From QYQD01 sp040755415 (GTDB lineage: Bacteria > Desulfobacterota > QYQD01), in contig JBFMAZ010000082.1 in assembly GCA_040755415.1 (NCBI GenBank), forward strand, positions 62,001 to 126,000: a DNA stretch of 64,000 bases, given 5' to 3'. Numbering within the stretch: position 1 is the first letter of the stretch; each line of letters opens with the position of its first letter. Both the position numbers and the translations under genes were made by a program. Positions 8,917-15,566 of the stretch are shown here, one piece after another. The notes under the pieces were generated by a model. The model saw nothing but the letters and a program-made list of their open reading frames with translations. It had not been told where the DNA came from and did not search any database.

Positions 8917-8975
8917 GTCCTTATTCCCGATAACACACCACGTATTCACTATACCCATATTTAAACTCTATGTTA

Positions 8976-9001
8976 CCCTCCCCCTTTAAAAAGGGGGAGG
9001 G
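8976..9001. repeat. Perfect 12-bp palindrome (CCCTCCCCCTTT), REP-like
   Basis: CCCTCCCCCTTT, AA, then its exact inverse complement. Same family as the cytosine-rich palindromes at 14465-14612, inside mpl, and at 52706-52812. It may also help end transcription of the H1-like gene, but lacks a proper T tract. Confidence 0.75.
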
Positions 9002-9117
9002 ATAGGATTAAAGGCCCTCTATAAGATCCCATTAATTGTTTTCCTATCTATCATCCGGAAATAGCCTATCTTCTGTCCCCTATTCTTCCGCTCGCAAGGA
9101 AGATCGCCGTTTTTTCT

Positions 9118-9146
9118 TTGAAAAATATACATGATGAGTGTAGTAT
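9118..9146 (+). promoter_or_regulatory. Promoter of the toxin-antitoxin operon
   Basis: TTGAAA (9118-9123), 17-nt spacer, TAGTAT (9141-9146). TATAC and GTATA arms (9126-9147 region) form an inverted repeat that could be an antitoxin operator, as expected for autoregulated ribbon-helix-helix systems. The antitoxin ATG follows at 9182. Confidence 0.5.
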
Positions 9147-9181
9147 AAGTGGCACACCATTATTTTCTGGAGGTGAATATT

Positions 9182-9406
9182 ATGCCCACAAAAAATCCAA
9201 GGATCAATGTTGCTCTGGAAAAACCCCTTTATCATAACATTGAACGCCTTGCGAAGAGAGACGGCGTCTCACTATCCATGAAAGTACGCGATCTGATAAA
9301 GGAGGCCCTGGAAATCGAGGAGGATATTGCTTTATCACGTTTTGCACAAGCCAGGGAAGAGATCTTTCAAAAAGAGAAATCGCTGAAGCACGAGGAGGTC
9401 TGGTAG
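9182..9406 (+). CDS. Ribbon-helix-helix antitoxin (RelB/ParD-like)
   Basis: 74 aa from ATG 9182, chosen because GGAGGTG precedes it; a longer in-frame GTG start at 9149 lacks one. The sequence PRINVALEKPLYHNIERLAKRDG followed by a VRDLIKEALEIEED helix is typical of MetJ/Arc-type antitoxins, with a C-terminal charged tail that would clamp the toxin. One base separates it from the toxin gene, and its own 3' end carries the toxin ribosome site GAGGAGG. Antitoxin call rests on fold and pairing. Confidence 0.85.
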   Translation: MPTKNPRINVALEKPLYHNIERLAKRDGVSLSMKVRDLIKEALEIEEDIALSRFAQAREEIFQKEKSLKHEEVW

Positions 9407-9407
9407 G

Positions 9408-9686
9408 TTGCCCTTTGCGCTCAGATACCATCCTGACGTCAAAGAGATCGATATCCCCGCTCTCAATGAAAAGTTGAGAAAACGCATAAAAACCGCCATA
9501 GAAACCCGCCTCATAACCGCTCCCCATCAATATGCGGAACCTTTAAGAAAGACTCTCAAGGGCTACTGGAAACTAAGAGTGGGAGATTACAGGGTAGTCT
9601 TTAAAATAGTGAATAACGAAGTCTGGATATTTGGCATCATTCACCGAAAAGAGGTCTATAAAAAGGTGGAGAAAAGGACGCCCTGA
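9408..9686 (+). CDS. RelE/ParE-family toxin
   Basis: 92 aa from a TTG start with GAGGAGG about 9 nt upstream inside the antitoxin gene. The C-terminal pattern LKGYWKLRVGDYRVVFKI...IFGIIHRKEVY is the RelE/ParE signature: Arg-Val-Gly-Asp-Tyr-Arg and a late His-Arg. RelE members cleave mRNA in the ribosome, ParE members poison gyrase; the RVGDYRV core favours the RelE side. Two-gene operon with the preceding antitoxin. Confidence 0.88.
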   Translation: MPFALRYHPDVKEIDIPALNEKLRKRIKTAIETRLITAPHQYAEPLRKTLKGYWKLRVGDYRVVFKIVNNEVWIFGIIHRKEVYKKVEKRTP

Positions 9687-9745
9687 TACCATTCATGGGA
9701 GAGATGAAGCTATTTCCGGGAAGGAGAGCGAACAAGTGCCCATAG

Positions 9746-10558
9746 ATGAAGGACATGAGACAGAAAATCATCGATGAACTAAAAAGAATCGAGCAAGCCG
9801 AGGGTATTAGAATTCTTTATGCCGTCGAAGCTGGAAGTCGAGGTTGGGGCTTTGAATCCAAAGACAGCGACTGGGATGTAAGATTTTTTTATATACACAA
9901 GATCGAATGGTATTTATCCATTGATAGCAAAAGCGATCACCTCGAATATCGTATTGATAATGTCTTAGATTACAGTGGATGGGAATTGCGCAAGACCTTG
10001 AGACTATTCAGGAAGTCAAATCCTTCCTTACTCGAGTGGCTTCGATGTCCAATAATTTATCTCGAACCATTCAGTACAGCCCTGCAAATGCGTGATTTGA
10101 CGTCAGAGTATTTTAGTCCTGAATCCTGCATGTTTCACTACCTCCACATGGCTATGGGAAATTACCGGGAATATTTAAAGGGAGATTACGTAAGGGTAAA
10201 AAAGTACTTCTACGTCTTGCGTCCTATCCTCGCCTGTCAGTGGATTGAAAGAAACAACAGCATGGCCCCCATGGAGTTTAGAAAATTGTTGGAGACGCAA
10301 GTGGATGACAAAGCATTAAAGGCGGCAATCGAAGGCTTGTTGAACCGGAAAATGAAGGGTGAAGAATCGGACATTCAGCCGCGGATCGAAATCATCAATG
10401 ACTTTCTGGAAGACCGGATTGCCCATTACAAAAAGTACCTAAAGAGGTATGGTTCACGAAGACAAAGAGAGTTGGATACAGAAAAACTTGACCGATTATT
10501 TCGCAGCACCCTTAAAGAGGTATGGAATTTTTGCGGCAGGGGTAACCCTATAACGTGA
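9746..10558 (+). CDS. RlaP/YcgL-type nucleotidyltransferase
   Basis: 270 aa. The pol-beta signature appears as AGSRGWGFESKDSDWDVRF (G-S...S-D-x-D, residues of about 30-48), and the rest matches the RlaP family: SDHLEYRID, LRKSNPSLLEWL-like and the LKGDYVRVKKYFYVLRPIL region. RlaP proteins are named for association with RNA ligases; no ligase is present here. Instead the stop overlaps the GTG start of a RecB-like nuclease gene by 4 bp, suggesting translational coupling and a joint role in nucleic-acid repair or modification. Substrate unknown. Confidence 0.8.
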   Translation: MKDMRQKIIDELKRIEQAEGIRILYAVEAGSRGWGFESKDSDWDVRFFYIHKIEWYLSIDSKSDHLEYRIDNVLDYSGWELRKTLRLFRKSNPSLLEWLRCPIIYLEPFSTALQMRDLTSEYFSPESCMFHYLHMAMGNYREYLKGDYVRVKKYFYVLRPILACQWIERNNSMAPMEFRKLLETQVDDKALKAAIEGLLNRKMKGEESDIQPRIEIINDFLEDRIAHYKKYLKRYGSRRQRELDTEKLDRLFRSTLKEVWNFCGRGNPIT

Positions 10559-12048
10559 TCAGGCTAACAGCTTCCGATTTTTATACCTATTTCCGTCCCT
10601 CGAAATGCAAGGATCGCATTTATCTCAAACACACAGGGAAGGAGGAGGCTCCACCCGGTCCTTACGAGCAAGTGCTCTTTCGGCTGGGTGAGAGGCATGA
10701 GAGATCGCATCTCGCCACTTTTCCAGCGTTCGTGGACCTAAGCAAAGGGACGCTTGAGGAGCGAAAACAAAGGACCAAAGAGGAGATCCAGCGAGGCTCT
10801 TCAGTGCTATATCAAACGGTGCTGAGATCTAGCCATAAGCTTGGTGGCACTGAATGTGACCTTGTGGGTGAACCCGATTTCCTCATTCGGCAAGAAAACG
10901 ATTATGTCATACGCGACTCCAAGATATCGCGGAGAATTACCGAAAACGACCATCCTGAAATCCTCCGGCAACTGGAAACCTACGGATGGCTTTACGAAGA
11001 AACGTTCGGCCGACCACCCGCGAGGCTGGAGGTGCATTCTGGAACAGACGATATCGTTGCGGTTCCTTATGACAGGGGTGTAACCGCGTTAAAGCTTTTT
11101 GAGGAGATTATGGCTCTAAAGCTCGCCGAATCGGAGCCATACAGTCCGGTGGGCTGGAGTAAATGTTCCGGGTGTCCTTTCCATCAGTATTGTTGGCCGA
11201 GAGCCGAAGCAAATTGCGACATCGCCTTAGTCCCGGGTGTTGATCAAAGTCTGGCCCTCGCGCTGAAAGACCAAGGGGTGAACACCATCGAAGAACTCTT
11301 AAGACATTTCAACGAAAACAGCTTCGCGGAATTTAAACGTCCTTGGGGCAAGAGGATGCAACGGGTGGGAAGAGGTGCTACTTCAATCATCCAGAGAGCA
11401 AAAGCCATGCTGTCGCGGAAGGAATATATCATTGAAGAACCATCGATACCCATCCATCCGAACTACGTTATGTTTGATCTGGAAGGATTGCCTCCACATC
11501 TGGATGAACTCGAAAAAATCTACCTCTGGGGACTGCAGATTTTTGGAGAAGAAAAGGGGGAATTTAAAGCCGCTGTGGCCGGATTCGGCAAAAAAGGGGA
11601 TGAAGAAGGCTGGCGTGCCTTTCTAAAGAATGCTAAGGCTATCTTTGACAGGTACGGTGATATCCCATTCGTACACTGGCATCATTATGAACGGGTTCAT
11701 ATTGATATGTACGTGGATCGATACGGCGATGCTTCTGGCATAGCTGAGCGGGTTAAACGCAATTTATTGGACCTGTTGCCAGTTACCCAGCGGTCTATTG
11801 CACTTCCACTGCCCAGCTACAGCCTAAAAGTAATTGAAAAATATATAGGTTTTAAAAGAACCTTGGATGAATATGGTGGTGATTGGGCGATGGCCAAATA
11901 CATCGAAGCTGTAGAAGCAGAAGACCCGGATCAAAGAGATCAAGTCATGAATGAGATAGTTACTTATAACCGTGAAGATTTAGAGGCCACCTGGGCAGTT
12001 CTTAACTGGTTGGGGTCAAAAGCCGCTACCCATGCTTTTGTTCCATAA
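10555..12048 (+). CDS. TM0106-type RecB-like nuclease with RNase H-like domain
   Basis: 497 aa from a GTG start. N-terminal RecB-like nuclease motifs: GEPDFLI, then VIRDSKISRR (D-x-K) and Q-LETYGWLYEETFG. A Cys cluster CSGCPFHQYCW (about residue 203) suggests an iron-sulfur site with an earlier Cys. A helix-hairpin-helix-like segment follows (QGVNTIEELLRHFN). The C-terminal third is a YprB-type RNase H-like exonuclease: MFDLEGLPP, FVHWHHYERVH, and YNREDLEATW (final acidic motif). This architecture is that of TM0106-family putative nucleases. Co-transcribed with the nucleotidyltransferase. Function experimentally unclear in the family as far as I know. Confidence 0.85.
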   Translation: MIRLTASDFYTYFRPSKCKDRIYLKHTGKEEAPPGPYEQVLFRLGERHERSHLATFPAFVDLSKGTLEERKQRTKEEIQRGSSVLYQTVLRSSHKLGGTECDLVGEPDFLIRQENDYVIRDSKISRRITENDHPEILRQLETYGWLYEETFGRPPARLEVHSGTDDIVAVPYDRGVTALKLFEEIMALKLAESEPYSPVGWSKCSGCPFHQYCWPRAEANCDIALVPGVDQSLALALKDQGVNTIEELLRHFNENSFAEFKRPWGKRMQRVGRGATSIIQRAKAMLSRKEYIIEEPSIPIHPNYVMFDLEGLPPHLDELEKIYLWGLQIFGEEKGEFKAAVAGFGKKGDEEGWRAFLKNAKAIFDRYGDIPFVHWHHYERVHIDMYVDRYGDASGIAERVKRNLLDLLPVTQRSIALPLPSYSLKVIEKYIGFKRTLDEYGGDWAMAKYIEAVEAEDPDQRDQVMNEIVTYNREDLEATWAVLNWLGSKAATHAFVP

Positions 12049-12223
12049 AGCTGATATGGATATGAATGATGCCGATAGACTTAACCAAGTTGCCTCCCAG
12101 CAGGATAACACCACCCAACTTCCCCTCAGTATGAGCAGCACCAAACAGGGCGATGGATCTGGGGCCAAAGAGAAAATCGAGTGAAGTTATATAAGAAATC
12201 CCTTTCTTCGCATGCCTTTTCAT
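12026..12223 (-). pseudogene. Remnant of ADP-forming acyl-CoA synthetase, N-terminus only
   Basis: A 65-codon ORF whose residues 14-43 (LDFLFGPRSIALFGAAH then GKLGGVILLGGNL) resemble the CoA-binding N-terminus of ADP-forming acetate/acyl-CoA ligases, normally 'L..LF.PRSIAVIGAS..PGKLG'. The conserved similarity is then lost and the ORF runs antisense into the nuclease 3' end. The rest of the about 450-700-residue enzyme is absent. Interpreted as a decayed fragment. Confidence 0.5.
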
Positions 12224-12237
12224 TTAGAGTTTGACAG

Positions 12238-13440
12238 TCATGGGCCGATATGACCACGGGTAGTCTGGCAAATAACGGTATCAAGCCCCGCACTTTTTAG
12301 CACGTTATATATCTCTACCATTTCTCCATAGGTAGGCCTTTTGATACCACTTCGAAACTCTCCCCTATAATCGAGTACACAGACCTGCACCTCTGGATCT
12401 ATGACGCAAATCTTTTCGCCCATCCTCCTGATTTCCTCTTTAGAAATAAGGTCCTTGTTATAAGGGATACCGATACCCAGAAATACACGGTCCTTATAAT
12501 GCTTAAGTATGTTGTGCACCGCATTCCAGGCATTATCCATATAAGTTTGTGCCAGGACTTTGTCTTTTAAGCCTGTGATGTGCTGGAAGGTGCTCACTTC
12601 CAAGGCCTTCAGGTCTATCCCGATATCGGTCATGCCGGCGTCAAGCAGGTCATCAATATAATCGGGAGTAAGGAGTGAGCCATTGGTATCCACATGGAAG
12701 CGTGCCTTGCGATCCGGATTGAGGACCTTGATCTCTTTTATATATTGGATAAGCCAGGGTCTGTTTAAAGTGCATTCACCCCCGGAGATGGCCATGCGAT
12801 CTACCCCGAAATATCTTCTGGACGAGGTTATTTCATGAGCTGCTTCCTTGGGGGTCAAAGGACTGCCTTTTCCTCCATAGGTAATAGCCCAATTCTGACA
12901 TTGAGGACATCTTAGGTTGCAACCTCCTGCAAAACAGGCCACCTCAATGTAACCTCCAGCCTTTAGCTGCCAGGGCGTACCCACTCCACCCACCATGTGC
13001 CCCATGAACCCACTTACAATCCTTCGGGGGACATAATCCTCCGGAAGGCTTATTTTTATGTTCATCCCGTCTTTTATTCCTGTTACACAGGCTGGTTTAA
13101 CCACACCATTTATCTCCACAGCACAGCTAAAGCAGGCTCCTACACCACATGGTGCAAAGATTCCAGACTCCTGCGGCAAAGCGGTTATAGGATAACCCAA
13201 CAGACCCAAGGCTTCTTTAACCGGAATCCTTTCTGGTACCAAGGCAGTCTTTCCGTTTACCTGAATGGTCACCTCCCTTGCCCTCTTCTCTTCCACCATT
13301 TCTATGGCTTCATGGGGACAAGCCAGCGCACATGCCCCACATCCGATACAGTCCTCATCCCTTCCCGAACAGGCTACTATCTCGCGGCAGGCACCGCAAT
13401 CCTTGCATCTCTTCAAATTATAGGTGGCTATATAGGGCAT
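12238..13440 (-). CDS. Radical SAM enzyme fused to 4Fe-4S and 2Fe-2S ferredoxin domains
   Basis: 400 aa. Residues 12-50 carry two 4Fe-4S motifs (CKDCGACREIVAC and CIGCGACALACP). Residues of about 58-130 form a plant-type 2Fe-2S domain (APCGVGACFSCAV...ACV). From about 165 a radical SAM domain follows: GGCNLRCPQCQNW (C-x3-C-x2-C) and the SAM-binding ISGGECTLNRP. The CQNW form resembles glycyl-radical-activating and AmmeMemoRadiSam-type enzymes. The ferredoxin modules presumably feed electrons to the SAM cluster. No partner protein is adjacent, so substrate is unknown. Monocistronic. Confidence 0.85.
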   Translation of the reverse strand: MPYIATYNLKRCKDCGACREIVACSGRDEDCIGCGACALACPHEAIEMVEEKRAREVTIQVNGKTALVPERIPVKEALGLLGYPITALPQESGIFAPCGVGACFSCAVEINGVVKPACVTGIKDGMNIKISLPEDYVPRRIVSGFMGHMVGGVGTPWQLKAGGYIEVACFAGGCNLRCPQCQNWAITYGGKGSPLTPKEAAHEITSSRRYFGVDRMAISGGECTLNRPWLIQYIKEIKVLNPDRKARFHVDTNGSLLTPDYIDDLLDAGMTDIGIDLKALEVSTFQHITGLKDKVLAQTYMDNAWNAVHNILKHYKDRVFLGIGIPYNKDLISKEEIRRMGEKICVIDPEVQVCVLDYRGEFRSGIKRPTYGEMVEIYNVLKSAGLDTVICQTTRGHIGP

Positions 13441-13584
13441 AAGGGGGTTTCTTTTAGACCCATTAGGTAGTAGGCTCCAGCACGATTAGCGCTTACCCGC
13501 TAATAATTACATCCAACTGCGCAAGAACATCTTCAATAACCATGGTGTGTAGAAAGAGGTTTACCTGCAAGGCAAGATTTGATT

Positions 13585-14364
13585 TTACAGATCTCTGCGC
13601 CTGTGCAAACGCGTGATACTTTCCACCGTGCGTACGACTTCCTCGTCAGGAAGCGGCGGCCTACAACGAACCACATTCCAGCATAAGAGTAACTCTAACA
13701 CAACATCCGGGTCAACCCCATGCCAAAGCAGGTGTCCCGCCAGAGAGGCAATGGTGTTATTGCGCTCGCCTTCCGGAACGCCCTCCTTCACCAAGCGCCG
13801 CCAATAACCAAGGGGATGGCCTACAGCCCTGCCTTCTGCCTTGATCTCCGAGAGTAGCCAGTCAGGTATGGAAGCCAGCGGCGTACTGTCCGGTTCATGG
13901 GATGTTGCCCAGACATAGCGTTGACCGGACGGGTGCAGCGAGGGCGGGGCCACCACGCAGCCGCCGTCCCCTCGAAGGTCGATGCCCGCCGCGAGCCCAA
14001 CCTTATTACGGATTATGCCACCGGGGTGAGCAAAGTAAACATGCCGTCCACTACCACCGGTAACCGCTTCGATGGTTCGTGGCAATGGGCCATGTACTTC
14101 CTCCATCCCGGCCAGGCTGGCATCACCGCCATGCTTGGGATCGACATCCAGGACGATGAGCCCTGATATGCTCCCAGTAACGATGGCCACGTTGGCATCC
14201 CGCCACTGGTGAAACCAGCCTCTTACCTCATCTTCACTGGCCCGGCGGTACTGGTATTCCAGCCAGAGAACGGCCGGTCGTTTATCCTGCGGATGAATCG
14301 GGATCACCGACCAGCCGCGGGAAAGATAGTAGAGTGCGAATTCTTCGGCTGTCTTTGGGTTCAT
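13585..14364 (-). CDS. Orphan PrimPol-like bifunctional primase/polymerase
   Basis: 259 aa. An N-terminal Prim-Pol domain shows LSRGWSVIPIHPQDKRPA, the catalytic VLDVDPKHGG (D-x-D) and GGSGRHVYF (the conserved His strand), with VVAPPS after it. Residues of about 195-255 match a primase C-terminal-1 domain (GERNNTIASLAGHLLWHG...EVVRTVESI). Such proteins are typical of phages, plasmids and integrated elements, usually followed by a helicase domain or gene; neither is present. Likely a leftover of an integrated element. Confidence 0.85.
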   Translation of the reverse strand: MNPKTAEEFALYYLSRGWSVIPIHPQDKRPAVLWLEYQYRRASEDEVRGWFHQWRDANVAIVTGSISGLIVLDVDPKHGGDASLAGMEEVHGPLPRTIEAVTGGSGRHVYFAHPGGIIRNKVGLAAGIDLRGDGGCVVAPPSLHPSGQRYVWATSHEPDSTPLASIPDWLLSEIKAEGRAVGHPLGYWRRLVKEGVPEGERNNTIASLAGHLLWHGVDPDVVLELLLCWNVVRCRPPLPDEEVVRTVESITRLHRRRDL

Positions 14365-14376
14365 GCCAGGTGGCGA

Positions 14377-14780
14377 CTACCTCAGTTCCTTGAATAAGCC
14401 CTTCATTATCTCCACTTTTCTTACCGCATAGTCCTGGTAACAATTATTGAAGATAACGTATCAATTTAGCTGTTTGAAAAAGCATTTTAAAATCCCTCCC
14501 AACCTCCCTTTTCCAAAGGGAGGAGAGACGTTTCCCCCTTTGAAAAAGGGGGATTAAGGGGGATTTTTGAGGCGCCGCTTTCTGGACGACCAGCTTTTTT
14601 CAAGCAGCTAAAGTGTTACAAGATAACAAAGACTATGTTGGCCGGTTCAGATACCACTTTTATCCGTTCCGCCCAGAGCATGGCATTTCGCGCGGCGGAT
14701 GGCGAGTAGTAGGTTGAGTCTACTTCAACCGCGTCAAAGTGCCGGGGCGATTTTGGTGGTGGTATTATCCAGCCGCGCAT
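14377..14780 (-). pseudogene. DUF72 gene, internally deleted and interrupted
   Basis: On the minus strand 14780-14616 reads a 54-codon fragment containing RHFDAVEVDSTYYS and NAMLWAER, the conserved N-terminal region of DUF72 (TIM-barrel) proteins. 14460-14377 reads YVIFNNCYQDYAVRKVE and ends in a stop, matching the DUF72 C-terminus (FNN...GYAV.NA). The central part is missing and a palindromic element (14465-14612) lies between. DUF72 proteins are normally around 240-270 residues, so about half is lost. It follows the 14783-15265 gene by 2 nt. Confidence 0.75.
14465..14612. mobile_element. MITE-like palindromic element inserted in the DUF72 gene
   Basis: Bounded by TTTAGCTGTTTGAAAAAGC (14465-14483) and an inverted near-copy (14593-14612, one substitution and one indel). 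Inside lie two cytosine/guanine-rich palindromes (CCCTTTTCCAAAGGG, and CCCCCTTTGAAAAAGGGGG) of the family at 8976, in mpl and at 52706. No coding capacity and no obvious target duplication. Confidence 0.65.
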
Positions 14781-14782
14781 TT

Positions 14783-15265
14783 CTATGTGCCAGTCCCACT
14801 TTTTTTCTTGTTAAGTCCTTCTCTCAGTAGCTCTATCCTTCTTTTTAAGTCCTTCATATCCACGAATGCCCTTTCAACCCTTCCTGGCAAGACCGTTTCC
14901 AAGGCAAGCTGGAGTTCACGCCCAAAACCCCTCTCCAGACAGATTTCATCGATGATTTCGTGATCGTAGATGCCTTTCTCTCTCGCGACCAGTTCGGCAA
15001 ATTCATGGGCCATTATCCCCCTGGTTACATCATCGTCAATGGTATAGATAACGGATATTCCATAAACATCCTCCCTTGCAGTATAAATTAACCCGGGCTT
15101 GAGCCCCAGAACCTTCTCAAATTCTTCGAGCTTCATTGCCCTGCCGGGAGAGGATAGATGGAGTTCGAAATAGGTCTTGAGTAAAGAGACCTTTTCTTTT
15201 ATATCACCAAACCCTTCCCTGACCTCCAGGAAAATATTTAAAACCTCTTCCTCCATGCAATCCAC
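14783..15265 (-). CDS. Unknown protein with HEFAE motif, possible zincin-like
   Basis: 160 aa (Met1 or Met4 could start). Not assigned to a named family. The segment GIMAHEFAELVAREKG followed by HEIIDEICLERGFG resembles the metal-binding helix of zincin-type peptidases, but the motif is HExxE, not HExxH, so catalysis is doubtful. Upstream, LKPGLIYTAREDVYGISVIYTI looks like a compact beta region. It lies downstream of the Hel308-like helicase gene on the same strand with a 300-bp gap and could have travelled with it. Confidence 0.5.
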   Translation of the reverse strand: MDCMEEEVLNIFLEVREGFGDIKEKVSLLKTYFELHLSSPGRAMKLEEFEKVLGLKPGLIYTAREDVYGISVIYTIDDDVTRGIMAHEFAELVAREKGIYDHEIIDEICLERGFGRELQLALETVLPGRVERAFVDMKDLKRRIELLREGLNKKKSGTGT

Positions 15266-15566
15266 CTAATCCATTGTTGTCCTAATGCTGGCTATGGTTA
15301 ACTTATTTTACCATAATATTTTATCGGTGCCGATGCTGCGGTGGGAAGACTGAAAAGTCTTCAAGAATGGAAAAAGGCAGAGGTTATATTTTTCGGCGCC
15401 TGATTCTTCCTTGCATCCTGCACGCTGCCCTTTCAGAGGCAGGGCTGATAGAGGAGAAGACGGCCAGGGTTGTCCTTGTGCATGAAGTCCAGGTATTTGA
15501 GGAATTTTCTTCTCTCATGGAGGAGAAGGATAAAAGAGTCACGAGTATCGTGACGTCAGAAGGGAT
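15266..15566. other. Gap between Hel308-like gene and HEFAE gene
   Basis: 301 bp. A plus-strand ORF (15367-15591, 74 codons) overlaps the helicase 3' end by 25 bp; it has no visible ribosome site and no recognisable family, so I do not call it. No terminator with a T tract is seen on the minus strand. Confidence 0.4.
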
